Positions 24,290 to 35,964 of a DNA stretch of 64,000 bases are shown here, piece after piece. Each line of letters starts with the position of its first letter. The stretch's first letter is position 1. The notes under the pieces are model-generated. The model made no database searches. It saw nothing but the letters and a program-made list of their open reading frames with translations, and had not been told where the DNA came from. Origin of the DNA: Siphonodentalium dalli (Eukaryota; Mollusca; Scaphopoda; Gadilida; Siphonodentaliidae); assembly GCA_032622095.1 (NCBI GenBank), contig CP136063.1:208305934-208369933 (forward strand). The letters are read 5' to 3'. The translations under genes and the position numbers were made by a program.

Positions 24290-25092
24290 TTGACCCTTCA
24301 ATTGGCAAGGGTAAACAATCTGTCTGTTCATGATTTTTCTCCCAGACCCCTGGACTGATTTCAACTAAATTTGGTCGGATGAGTCGATGTACCATGATGG
24401 ATGTTATAACATGGTCACTTTTTCAGAATTTGGTGTTAAAGTAAAATCAAAAATTTGAGCAAGCAGTACAAAAATCTATAATAAAAAAAAAAAATTAAAA
24501 AACAATATTTTAAATGGTTAAATTAGGTTTTTTTTAATTGGTTAAATTGGGCAAGGAGTTAAATCTAAAGAAAGTTTTTTTGGATATATGTCCCTGGCTC
24601 TGTCCACATTTGACCCAGTGACCTCATTTGAACAAATCTGAACCCCATTCACCCAAGGACCCTTCATACCAAATATGAACCCATTCGACCCGATGGTACT
24701 AGTACATGAGAAGAAGTCATTTTAAGAATTACTATGGAGGGAAAGAGTTACGACCCAGTGACCTCATTTGAACAAATCTGAACCCCAGTCAGCCAAGGAC
24801 CCTTCATACCAAATATGAACCCATTCGACCTGATGGTACATGAGAAGAAGTCATTTTAAGAATTACTATGGAGGGAAAGAGTTATGGCCCTCATGATCTC
24901 ATTTTAACAAATCTGAAAGTGAGTTACCTAGGGAACATCGACACCAAATATGAAACCATACGGTCTTATGGTTCTGGAGAAGAAAATGTTTAAAGAATTG
25001 TTGATGGATGGCTAGACAGACGGATGGACAGACGACAGACGTTGAGTGATGACTATAGCTCCACTGGAGACTTGTCTCAGGTGAGCTAAAAA
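24290..25092 (+). mobile_element. Dispersed element with internal 140-bp direct repeats
   Basis: GACCCAGTGACCTCATTTG starts units at 24612 and 24752, with a diverged third near 24884. Each unit has CCAAATATGAACCCATTCG and TGAGAAGAAGTCATTTTAAG. The right end has GACAGACGGATGGACAGACG and GTCTCAGGTGAGCTAAAA, a terminus common in marine-invertebrate repeats. The left boundary is uncertain. Confidence 0.6.
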
Positions 25093-25247
25093 GTACTTAA
25101 ACATTGTGTTCAATGACTACCGTTATTTGGAAATGTCTCATGAAATCACATATACATACATGTATATGTACCAGTATTAACATGAAAACTACAGTCACAA
25201 GTGAATACGATGATAAATGGACCATATGTAACCACTGAATTGGTCAT

Positions 25248-25574
25248 TATTGATTGTTCTTGGGTACTAACTTACACTGAATTGGTCCCTCTCACCGGTT
25301 ATCTGTGATAAAGTCACCCAGGTTCCCGAAATTGTGAAAAGTTACCCAGTGTTGGGGAGAATTTTGATAAAGTTCCTCAGATTAATAAAATTTCAATTTT
25401 ACAAATGTATTTCCCTCATTCACTGTTAAATCACATTCATATTGTGAGATTTGCTTAACCTGGGTAACGTTATCACAATTATCTCCAAGCTGGGTAACTT
25501 TATCACCATTTCGGGAACATGAGTAACTCTTTCACACAAACAAAAAATGGTGAAAGTGACCAATTCAGCCTAAG
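25248..25574. mobile_element. Palindromic MITE downstream of the CYP gene
   Basis: TACACTGAATTGGTCCCTCTC at the left pairs with GTGACCAATTCAGCCTA at the right. Inner arms CACCCAGGTTCCCGAAATTG and ATTTCGGGAACATGAGTAAC also pair. Followed by a short duplication with CCCAAAACCATGGGA (25792 and 25840). Confidence 0.7.
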
Positions 25575-25918
25575 TTACCCAGGTTTGCTGAATGGTATTT
25601 TGTTACCCAGGTTGGACAAATCTTGCCTGTTATGGATATACATGTACATGTAGTATGTTGGTGTGATTTGAAAGTTGTCATCTGTTCAAAGTTTGAGAAA
25701 TGCATGGTGCTATTCATCAGCATCGGTTTTTAAAATTCAATAAAAATCTATAAACATATCACAATTGTCTAAAATTAGTACTGTAACTTAGCCCCAAAAC
25801 CATGGGACAATGACCAAGTCAGCCACATACCCATACCCAAAACCATGGGATTACAATCAATTCAGCCATGCTACTGGGAGTACCCATACTTTTAACAGCA
25901 AATATTTGCAGATATCAA

Positions 25919-27430
25919 TCACAATTTTGTCAGTTTGAGTGTAATTGGTGGATCAGCCTGGGCGGTCATCATTTTAGTTATGTTCACACTATCCATTCCT
26001 GGTATAAGCTCAAAGCGGAAACTCCTCAAGAGATGAGCAAGAAATATTCTCATTTCCATCAGTGCAAATTTGTAGCCAATACACATCCTTTGCCCAGATG
26101 TAAATGGGATGAAAGTGAATGGTTTAATTTTATCCTCATTTAGAAATCTTTCCGGAATAAACTTCTTAGGATCTTTCCAGTATTTAGGATTCATATGGAT
26201 ACCTCCTAGGTATAGTATGATCATTGTACCTGCTGGTACATGCCATCCATCCAGAATGTCATCCTTTTCAGCTATCCTCACTGTTTCAGGAACTGGAGTG
26301 TGTAACCGTAATGTCTCTTTTAATACACACGAAAGATACGGCATCTCATTTATATGATTCAGAGTTAGTGATGTGCCTGGACTTGGTAAGACAGAGAATA
26401 TCTCTTTTCTTGCTTTCTCTTGAACATCAGGGTTACATGCTAACGCATATAGACACCATGTGAGAGCTGTTGATGTTGTCTCTGCGCCGGCGAACATGAA
26501 GGTGACAACTTGATCTCGTATTTCCTGCCTTGACATTTTTCTACCCTCGTCATCATGAGCAAACAACAAGAGTGTCAGTAAGTCATCAATGCTTTCAGTG
26601 TCCTCGATCATTTTCATACCATCTTTCTTTTTATCAATCATGCTATAAACCAGGTCATCCACAATTTTCTTAGCCTTGTTAAATTTGATGTTTGCCTCAG
26701 TCGGTATCAATCTATGATATGGTATAAAATGTTGCAGACTTACATTAACATGGCATAAAAGGTTTTTAAATGCATTGTTAACATCACTTGTCGGGTTCGA
26801 TAAACTTGAAGCTTGGTAATCAAAAGCAACACTAGTTATTGTATCCAATGTTGAATATTCAAGTGCTTCACTAACTTGTATCTGTACTTCACTACCATCG
26901 CCAATTTTCTCGAGCCAATGGTTAACAAGCATTGCACTATGCTTGTGAATTTTTCCAAACATTGCTCTTAAAGGATTTGCTTTGAATGCACCATTACATA
27001 GATATCGCATCATAGAATGTTGTTCTCCATTCATGCTTACAAGCCCATTACCAAAGATCTCCTTTAAGGCCATGTAAGCCAGCTGTGGCTTAGGATAGTT
27101 ACTGTTGTTGGTCACTGTGATATGCTTATAGACATCTGGGTCTGCAACAGCAACTGCAGGGATGCCAAGGAATATGTGTATTCGAAAAACTTGTCGATTC
27201 AATTCCTGTGAGTACCTCAGGATTCTCTCTCCAGGGCTTTCTCCCTCATACTTATTATGAAAGACACCCAACAACAAGGATCCGCGGAAGCCTGGGATCT
27301 TATGGAGAGGAGATAGTTTCGGCGATAAGACAATCTTGTAAAATAGCCATGTCAAAAAGAATATGATGAAGAACACAAACAAGTCTGTCAGTGTGAATGT
27401 CAAAGAGAATGGCCAATTTATATTGAGCAT
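25919..27430 (-). CDS. Cytochrome P450, single exon
   Basis: A complete 503-residue microsomal P450 on the minus strand. These heme monooxygenases insert one oxygen atom into lipophilic substrates using electrons from P450 reductase at the ER membrane. Visible in order: membrane anchor (about 8-34), proline-rich hinge (KLSPLHKIPGF), I-helix AGAETTS (314-320), K-helix ETLR (372-375), PERF (426-429), heme loop FTSGQRMCIG with ligand Cys450. Length is normal. The first in-frame ATG after an upstream stop (27479-27481) is at 27430; starting at a TTG 42 bases earlier would be unlikely in an animal. There is no intron, which is unusual for an animal CYP and may point to a retroposed ancestor. The I-helix lacks the CYP4 signature, so the family is left open (CYP46- or CYP3/4-clan-like). 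A TATATATAA box lies 70-80 bp upstream. Confidence 0.95.
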   Translation of the reverse strand: MLNINWPFSLTFTLTDLFVFFIIFFLTWLFYKIVLSPKLSPLHKIPGFRGSLLLGVFHNKYEGESPGERILRYSQELNRQVFRIHIFLGIPAVAVADPDVYKHITVTNNSNYPKPQLAYMALKEIFGNGLVSMNGEQHSMMRYLCNGAFKANPLRAMFGKIHKHSAMLVNHWLEKIGDGSEVQIQVSEALEYSTLDTITSVAFDYQASSLSNPTSDVNNAFKNLLCHVNVSLQHFIPYHRLIPTEANIKFNKAKKIVDDLVYSMIDKKKDGMKMIEDTESIDDLLTLLLFAHDDEGRKMSRQEIRDQVVTFMFAGAETTSTALTWCLYALACNPDVQEKARKEIFSVLPSPGTSLTLNHINEMPYLSCVLKETLRLHTPVPETVRIAEKDDILDGWHVPAGTMIILYLGGIHMNPKYWKDPKKFIPERFLNEDKIKPFTFIPFTSGQRMCIGYKFALMEMRIFLAHLLRSFRFELIPGMDSVNITKMMTAQADPPITLKLTKL

Positions 27431-27709
27431 TTTGAAAACTGGACTGAGTGCCAACCTAAAGTCGTTGAACAAGTATATTCAGCATAATCACCAATGGCAA
27501 TCGATTATATATATTTCTGTTCCTCCTCTTATAATTTTTACATGATTAATTCGGCAGAAGATATCATTTAAATCACGGAAACAGCCCAACTTCTCTTCGA
27601 CAAAAAGGAATGCGGAAGTAAAGTTTTTAAAACGAAAAGCGGAAGTAGAATTTCTATTTTTCTGGAAGTTGTATTCCGAGCCCGAGTCCGAGCTAATATT
27701 TTGGGAATT

Positions 27710-27985
27710 TCGTTTATTGTCGTTAATATAATACCAATAATGTTGATTTTTGTTTGTTTGTATATAAGCTATAATTAAGTAACAGAAATTAAACAGATGA
27801 TTTATAAGTCTTATATTTCAACTTTTATTCGACAATTTTCGTTCTGCAGCACACTAAAAGTTGCAAACTTCATGCAGGGTTTACATCCCTTGATGACTCG
27901 GTAAGGAAGGAAGCATGACTGGTGCGCTCTACCTGGTAGAGATTGTAAAAGTTGTAGTCGGAGTCAGCCGCCGGTTCGTTAATTA
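27710..27985. repeat. Left arm of an inverted repeat, upstream of the CYP gene
   Basis: Shares TTTATTGTCGTT, AATAATGTTG, AAGTCTTATATTTCAACTTT, CACTAAAAGTTG and GTTCGTTAAT in order with the complement of 29475-29665. A 95-bp segment near 27860-27955 is extra in this arm. Confidence 0.75.
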
Positions 27986-28870
27986 GGTGCTAAATGTTAT
28001 TGTTAGGATTATGTCATGGATTACGTTGGAGTAATCAATGGATTTTTTAGTTCCGTAGTGAGTGTGTGAAACATTTAGTGAATTATACTCAAAGTACCGT
28101 AGGCCTACAGTTTATACATTATACCCTTACTTGTTTTTATAAGTGAGATCATATGCACAAATGTGTTTTGTTAGCGATGTCGCAGTTGATTATATATGGG
28201 ATAGTTAACGAATCGACAGCTGAATCAGATTTTATTTGTAATTTGTATGTATATAGGTTATCACAAACCAAAATTAATATATAATAGCTGCTCAATATGA
28301 TAGCTTTCGGCTTTGAGCTGCAGCTATTATATATTAAATGCTGATTTAACTAGACTAATTATATATTTTTTAATTAAAACAAATAATTCCACGTTTTATT
28401 TCAGGTGTTACTAATGATTTTTTTTTTCAATCAAGCTTATGATTATCATTTTTTTAGTCAAAACATTGGGGAAAATTGCTAAAGAATACTACAGATACAT
28501 ATTGGGGTATTAAATTAAATTAAATTTTAAATAAAAATTAGATAAAAGTTTCAAGACCTAAAATTGATTGAAGCAGAACTCTACCAACACGGACCTCCTC
28601 CCAACGCTGAAATGCTGTTAAAGGTCATGCGTTGAAAATTGATTCAGATTTAGGTTTAGGTGAAATTCTCCATAGCGGAGAAGATGAAAGTCTACATCAA
28701 TATAAAAATTCTCTTTTCAGGGCCCCACAATTTCTCTTGAAGAGTAATCTAAAAAAAATTGCTAAACCTTCATAATGTTAAATAAACATATGCTGTCATT
28801 GTTTGTTCTTATTCCCACTACTTGCCATTTGACCACTAACTTAATCCAATTCGCACCTAATTAGCGAGAT

Positions 28871-28873
<3 letters not shown>
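27986..28873. other. No gene recognised
   Basis: AT-rich spacer between the CYP gene and POMGNT1. A short inverted repeat (TAATATATAATAGCTGC near 28276 and GCAGCTATTATATATTA near 28320) could form a hairpin. No coding signal. Confidence 0.4.

Positions 28874-28926
<53 letters not shown>
28874..28926. repeat. (AT)n microsatellite, about 26 units
   Basis: Uninterrupted AT dinucleotide run of about 53 bases. Confidence 0.97.
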
Positions 28927-28927
<1 letters not shown>

Positions 28928-29273
28928 CTAGAGGGTCTCCGTTGGGGGTGTCCACCTTGGAAAATTCCAACTGCACCCCCCCCCCTCAATCAGAATCAGA
29001 CCATAATTCCATATGCACCTCAGTACTCAGGCCTAATATCCTATATATATATATTCATAAACCATTGTTCCATATTTCCGGTGTGAGAACATTCAGATAT
29101 TTTAACCTGAAAAAATGCATAAATCCTAACAAAGTGGTCTAACTCCAGACAAATGCACACGGCTACGACAAGAGACCAGGACACACCGGGCTGCATGACC
29201 ATGGTTGTTCGGCCCGGTGTGAGAAAATTTTGAAAACTATACAAGAAAATCGCAGGAAATTTCCAATCTGGCA

Positions 29274-29299
29274 CCCCCCCCCCCCCCCCCCCCCCCCCC
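29274..29299. repeat. Poly-C tract (26 bases)
   Basis: Uninterrupted C run; its length may be inexact because such runs are prone to sequencing error. Confidence 0.9.
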
Positions 29300-29430
29300 A
29301 GGTTGGAAACTTTTCAACTGATGACCATTTCAGTCCAAAATTTTGACAAAAAATAGGAAAATAGGAAAATATTGGTCCAAAAACAATGAATTCCCCCCAA
29401 TACATTGTTTGAAAATCGAACTACAAGAAC

Positions 29431-29665
29431 CTAGTGGATCCAATATGGCTGCGAGTTAGTGGCAGAGCCTATTAACGAACCCGGCGGCTAACTCAGCTGT
29501 TTCCGACTACAACTTTTAGTGGTCTGCGGAACGAAAAATGTCGATTAAAGTTGAAATATAAGACTTACAAATTATCAATTTAATTTCTTTTATTTGAATT
29601 CGCATAGTTTAAATCACAAACCAAAAAACAACATTATTGACATTATATAAACGACAATAAAGGAA
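29431..29665. repeat. Right arm of the inverted repeat, joined to a MITE end
   Basis: 29475-29665 is the inverted partner of 27710-27985. 29431-29470 (GGATCCAATATGGCTGCGAG) matches the end of the MITE at 15388-15560, so the arm belongs to that dispersed family. Confidence 0.65.
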
Positions 29666-29912
29666 ATTAAAATTCATAACTACATCTTTTAGCGGTCTCG
29701 TCCTCGGCTCTGACTACAACTTTTAGTGTGTCCCACTTTTTTGCGCTCCATTTCCGAGTTGCCCTTTTAATTCTTTTCCGGAAGAATGAATTGGTTGGAA
29801 TATTTTTGGCAATCGATTTCCTCATATTTTGGGGAACTAACGAAGATCGAATGACTGACAAATATGAAACATTAAATGTGAAACATCTTCATATCCGTGA
29901 GTAACATTTACG

Positions 29913-31481
29913 AGATCTATATCAATTATTCGACGTTCCACCGAATATCGGATTTTCGCCAAATTTCGCCATTTTAATTTTTCGGCTGCACGTAACACGG
30001 TGACGGACTGACGGTGACACTGACAGCCTACATTAGGCTAATGATTAGCCATGATTAGGCTACAACCAGGTCGGGCTCATACCTGGCTCAGACACTCCGC
30101 TCACTGTTCCATCCAACTCTACGACGTAACGCTTCCGCTGTCAGACTCAGAGTCCAGTAAGTGTCACCATCTTAGGTTACCTCAGCCTCAGGGATTTCTG
30201 GTGACGCTATAGTATATATATCAACGACGTAATCCCCAGAAAAGCTATGTCGGCAACTACTAGTACTAGTCGTTACTTGCCGGAACGTTGCGCCTTAGCG
30301 TAGTGGAAGCTGTTCGCTAGGAATGAGTCCGATGGGGCTAGAATAGCGCTGCGTTGTTGTCAATACCCCCAGTGGGGCTATCTGTTTCACCACATTTTTC
30401 ACCTAAACAATGAACTCTGACCTTATTATGTCACCATATATTTTCAGTCGCTACTCCCATGCACAAGTTGACACCAAAAGTTCCCCCAATCGACGCATCT
30501 AAATGCTCGAATCAGACATTTGTCACTTGTTGAAAGTAAACAACTCAGCTAAGTCGGCCATCTTTACGTTCTTGCCCTAGTCGAAAATCTACGGGATACT
30601 AAAGATATACATTCAATGTATAGTAAATTTTGGACTAGTTCTTGCATGTTGACATTTTACACAAGGCCATGTGCTCGGAAGAACTACTGGATAATTTACT
30701 ACCAGTTTGGCCTATAGTACAACCAGTGATACATGTACTAACATCCGCGAAAGGGCAACTGACTGCGATTGGACATAATCGCGTAACTAGTTTAAATTCT
30801 AAATGATCCAGACAGGAAAACACGGTGCAATGCAGCAATTGCCCCATCAATTGAGCTCCATAAATAAACAATTTAGTTGATTGTGTCCATATTAAAACTG
30901 GAAAGAATAGGCCGGTTCGAAAATATACGAATCTGATAGCCGATTCAGTATCGATCCCGAATCTGATTGCCGATGTCATCACCGAATTGAATCTTCGAAA
31001 CTTCGCAGGGCCCTATCGCACATGCTTCAAGAATGCTTTAAACAGCTGCCCTCATCACATAGTTTTGTATCACACATGTGCAATGTGATGTTGTGTGATG
31101 GGTCAAAGCTTTGATAACTATTTTAGTACCGGCGTACATGTATGTACAGCGCGCATAGTTCATTCATGATTATAATGTTACTCAGGAGTCACCAATATGT
31201 ATTGGCACCTGTGTCTGTCCAAAGAACTATCCAAGTCAGCATGCAGCCGACATCAGTGGAAACAGTTTCTTGATAGTCTGTAAATCTTTCTTCAATGTAT
31301 ATGTATTTGATTTTGAAGGCGTAATGTCGCGGTAGTGATTTCAATCGGTGTATAAAAATTTGGGATCAAACACCTAACATACATACGGTACATATATATA
31401 TATACATAATATTAAACATCGGAATTGGACATCGGCCAATTGTGCCTCCAGATGATCGATCAGAGAGGCTTTTTCCATATC
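29913..31481. repeat. 1.57-kb tandem repeat, copy 1 of 3
   Basis: 1,569 bp, starting AGATCTATATCAATTATTCG and running to CTTTTTCCATATC. Differs from the next copies by isolated substitutions (for example TTTTTCGGCTG against TTTTTTGGCTG, near 29982). CpG content is higher than in flanking sequence. Confidence 0.97.
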
Positions 31482-33058
31482 AGATCTATATCAATTATTC
31501 GACGTTCCACCGAATATCGGATTTTCGCCAAATTTCGCCATTTTAATTTTTTGGCTGCACGTAACACGGTGACGGACTGACGGTGACACTGACAGCCTAC
31601 ATTAGGCTAATGATTAGCCATGATTAGGCTACAACCAGGTCGGGCTCATACCTGGCTCAGACACTCCGCTCACTGTTCCATCCAACTCTACGACGTAACG
31701 CTTCCGCTGTCAGACTCAGAGTCCAGTAAGTGTCACCATCTTAGGTTACCTCAGCCTCAGGGATTTCTGGTGACGCTATAGTATATATATCAACGACGTA
31801 ATCCCCAGAAAAGCTATGTCGGCAACTACTAGTACTAGTCGTTACTTGCCGGAACGTTGCGCCTTAGCGTAGTGGAAGCTGTTCGCTAGGAATGAGTCCG
31901 ATGGGGCTAGAATAGCGCTGCGTTGTTGTCAATACCCCCAGTGGGGCTATCTGTTTCACCACATTTTTCACCTAAACAATGAACTCTGACCTTATTATGT
32001 CACCATATATTTTCAGTCGCTACTCCCATGCACAAGTTGACACCAAAAGTTCCCCCAATCGACGCATCTAAATGCTCGAATCAGACATTTGTCACTTGTT
32101 GAAAGTAAACAACTCAGCTAAGTCGGCCATCTTTACGTTCTTGCCCTAGTCGAAAATCTACGGGATACTAAAGATATACATTCAATGTATAGTAAATTTT
32201 GGACTAGTTCTTGCATGTTGACATTTTACACAAGGCCATGTGCTCGGAAGAACTACTGGATAATTTACTACCAGTTTGGCCTATAGTACAACCAGTGATA
32301 CATGTACTAACATCCGCGAAAGGGCAACTGACTGCGATTGGACATAATCGCGTAACTAGTTTAAATTCTAAATGATCCAGACAGGAAAACACGGTGCAAT
32401 GCAGCAATTGCCCCATCAATTGAGCTCCATAAATAAACAATTTAGTTGATTGTGCCCATATTAAAACTGGAAAGAATAGGCCGGTTCGAAAATATACGAA
32501 TCTGATAGCCGATTCAGTATCGATCCCGAATCTGATTGAGTGATTGCCGATGTCATCACCGAATTGAATCTTCGAAACTTCGCAGGGCCCTATCGCACAT
32601 GCTTCAAGAATGCTTTAAACAGCTGCCCTCATCACATAGTTTTGTATCACACATGTGCAATGTGATGTTGTGTGATGGGTCAAAGCTTTGATAACTATTT
32701 TAGTACCGGCGTACATGTATGTACAGCGCGCATAGTTCATTCATGATTATAATGTTACTCAGGAGTCACCAATATGTATTGGCACCTGTGTCTGTCCAAA
32801 GAACTATCCAAGTCAGCATGCAGCCGACATCAGTGGAAACAGTTTCTTGATAGTCTGTAAATCTTTCTTCAATGTATATGTATTTGATTTTGAAGGCGTA
32901 ATGTCGCGGTAGTGATTTCAATCGGTGTATAAAAATTTGGGATCAAACACCTAACATACATACGGTACATATATATATATACATAATATTAAACATCGGA
33001 ATTGGACATCGGCCAATTGTGCCTCCAGATGATCGATCAGAGAGGCTTTTTCCATATC
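31482..33058. repeat. 1.57-kb tandem repeat, copy 2 of 3
   Basis: 1,577 bp: eight bases longer than the others because of an extra TGAGTGAT near 32537. Otherwise nearly identical to copies 1 and 3. Confidence 0.97.
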
Positions 33059-34627
33059 AGATCTATATCAATTATTCGACGTTCCACCGAATATCGGATT
33101 TTCGCCAAATTTCGCCATTTTAATTTTTTGGCTGCACGTAACACGGTGACGGACTGACGGTGACACTGACAGCCTACATTAGGCTAATGATTAGCCATGA
33201 TTAGGCTACAACCAGGTCGGGCTCATACCTGGCTCAGACACTCCGCTCACTGTTCCATCCAACTCTACGACGTAACGCTTCCGCTGTCAGACTCAGAGTC
33301 CAGTAAGTGTCACCATCTTAGGTTACCTCAGCCTCAGGGATTTCTGGTGACGCTATAGTATATATATCAACGACGTAATCCCCAGAAAAGCTATGTCGGC
33401 AACTACTAGTACTAGTCGTTACTTGCCGGAACGTTGCGCCTTAGCGTAGTGGAAGCTGTTCGCTAGGAATGAGTCCGATGGGGCTAGAATAGCGCTGCGT
33501 TGTTGTCAATACCCCCAGTGGGGCTATCTGTTTCACCACATTTTTCACCTAAACAATGAACTCTGACCTTATTATGTCACCATATATTTTCAGTCGCTAC
33601 TCCCATGCACAAGTTGACACCAAAAGTTCCCCCAATCGACGCATCTAAATGCTCGAATCAGACATTTGTCACTTGTTGAAAGTAAACAACTCAGCTAAGT
33701 CGGCCATCTTTACGTTCTTGCCCTAGTCGAAAATCTACGGGATACTAAAGATATACATTCAATGTATAGTAAATTTTGGACTAGTTCTTGCATGTTGACA
33801 TTTTACACAAGGCCATGTGCTCGGAAGAACTACTGGATAATTTACTACCAGTTTGGCCTATAGTACAACCAGTGATACATGTACTAACATCCGCGAAAGG
33901 GCAACTGACTGCGATTGGACATAATCGCGTAACTAGTTTAAATTCTAAATGATCCAGACAGGAAAACACGGTGCAATGCAGCAATTGCCCCATCAATTGA
34001 GCTCCATAAATAAACAATTTAGTTGATTGTGCCCATATTAAAACTGGAAAGAATAGGCCGGTTCGAAAATATACGAATCTGATAGCCGATTCAGTATCGA
34101 TCACGAATCTGATTGCCGATGTCATCACCGAATTGAATCTTCGAAACTTCGCAGGGCCCTATCGCACATGCTTCAAGAATGCTTTAAACAGCTGCCCTCA
34201 TCACATAGTTTTGTATCACACATGTGCAATGTGATGTTGTGTGATGGGTCAAAGCTTTGATAACTATTTTAGTACCGGCGTACATGTATGTACAGCGCGC
34301 ATAGTTCATTCATGATTATAATGTTACTCAGGAGTCACCAATATGTATTGGCACCTGTGTCTGTCCAAAGAACTATCCAAGTCAGCATGCAGCCGACATC
34401 AGTGGAAACAGTTTCTTGATAGTCTGTAAATCTTTCTTCAATGTATATGTATTTGATTTTGAAGGCGTAATGTCGCGGTAGTGATTTCAATCGGTGTATA
34501 AAAATTTGGGATCAAACACCTAACATACATACGGTACATATATATATATACATAATATTAAACATCGGAATTGGACATCGGCCAATTGTGCCTCCAGATG
34601 ATCGATCAGAGAGGCTTTTTCCATATC
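33059..34627. repeat. 1.57-kb tandem repeat, copy 3 of 3
   Basis: 1,569 bp; one visible private change is TCGATCACG for TCGATCCCG near 34101. Ends CCATATCAGA, so AGA is shared at the outer and inner junctions. Confidence 0.97.
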
Positions 34628-34647
34628 AGAACATCACTATCGATATA

Positions 34648-34861
34648 CAGTAATGCTCTAAGTAATCAACTCCTTAACCATAGCAGAATTATGGGTAACT
34701 TTTCAGAATTTAGTCAGAAATATATGCTTGTTGCCATTCATCGGAAAGCTCTTGGGGAGAGCTTTCCGATGAATGGCAACAAGCCATATTTCCGACTAAA
34801 TCCTGAAAAGTTACCCATAATTCTGCTGTGGTTAAGAAGTCGATTACTTAGAGCATTACTG
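34648..34861. mobile_element. TA-flanked full palindrome family P, copy 3
   Basis: Complete, TA on both sides; placed just 20 bp after the last tandem unit. Turn sequence GAAAGCTCTTGGGGAGAGC. Confidence 0.85.
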
Positions 34862-34967
34862 TATATGTAGGTAGAATATATATATAAATATGTTTGATAT
34901 ATTCTACCTACCCTACCTTGGAGAGGTCCCATTAGCAGAAACACAGATAAAAAAAAATTTGGCCTTA

Positions 34968-35113
34968 AAAATATGGATGGCCTTCGCTGTGGATATTGCT
35001 GTTAAAATTATCACGTTTAATGGATTTAACCAACATAAACAGAAAAATATTAAAATATTGACAGATTTTTTTCTTATACCACCAAGGCATGTTATTTTTA
35101 AGTTTGTATGCTG
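34968..35113 (+). repeat. Dispersed repeat shared with 41388-41525
   Basis: ATGGATGGCCTTCG, TGCTG(T/C)TAAAAT, AACATAAACAGAAA and TTTTTCTTATACCA recur in order. The two copies translate to vaguely similar peptides, but stops differ, so no gene is claimed. Confidence 0.5.
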
Positions 35114-35844
35114 TTATGTTAACAAAACCCAAATTCTGTTACAGTACAGTATGTAAAGAGTATGTGATAAGCAAAACACTGAACACCAGGGAGATTCCAC
35201 TAGGTGAACCTTGGTTAAAACTGCCTCCAAGTTGTTTACAACATACTGGTATCCATGACTTTAACTGTTTTAACATACATACATTGTACATGTATTATTG
35301 CATTGAAACATAAAATAATTGTGGTTGTGACTTTATTCTATATAAATAAATACTATCAGCCTGGGATAATCTTTCCTGATTTCACACACAGATAATCATA
35401 TATGAACATCTAACTTTATTCATGAATGCAGCTGATGTGACCATTCGTTATTGTCTCTCTGCATCAACTGTCGTCGCCTCACTCGTCGGTGTCATATCAT
35501 TGACCGGGATCACAGGATTATTCTTAATATTCAGCCGTGCTCTCGCAGCGTGATCATTTTGTTACAATGGCCACGAGACCAGTGCACGCAATGTACATAT
35601 GTATGGTCTTTACAGTCCAATTGAAATTCAGACCATATATCTATCACATTTGTATGGTCTTAAGACACTGCATTAACCATATATATTTATGGAACATACA
35701 TGTACATGCATGTTATTCCCAAGTGCTACATGAAGCAATATTAGCCTAGGTGTATGTAAATAATTAGAGTTGATGTACCGGGTACAACTACATGTATTTA
35801 TCTGTAAATTTTAATACATATGTCATTTTATCCAGGTTTCCTAG
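35114..35844 (+). promoter_or_regulatory. Region upstream of the POMGNT1 start; unseen 5' UTR or promoter
   Basis: No other gene is seen. AG dinucleotides after pyrimidine-rich sequence at 35835 and 35844, the latter immediately before the ATG, could be splice acceptors for an upstream non-coding exon. No TATA box or TSS can be assigned. Confidence 0.3.
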
Positions 35845-35964
35845 ATGGACAGTTGGATTCCTAGGCCCAACAAGGTCTTCCAACCACATCAAATTCGGTC
35901 AAATATTTATGGCTCTAGGGCGCACCACTATGTCAGCAAAAAATGTGCATCTAAGTTTTTCCAG
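35845..35964 (+). CDS. POMGNT1: POMGNT1 exon 1 (residues 1-40)
   Basis: ATG start with G at +4; peptide starts MDSWIPRP, like the vertebrate MDDWKP start. Donor GTAAGA; phase 0. Confidence 0.85.

Noticed and set aside
27431-27472. P450 start 14 residues further upstream
   Set aside because: That frame opens at TTG, not ATG, and an in-frame stop lies just upstream. The ATG at 27430 precedes the membrane anchor directly.
30635-30982. Repeated minus-strand frame of about 114 codons in the tandem units
   Set aside because: It is cut by the 8-bp insertion in copy 2, has no domain, and its repetition only reflects the DNA duplication. A real exon cannot be excluded.
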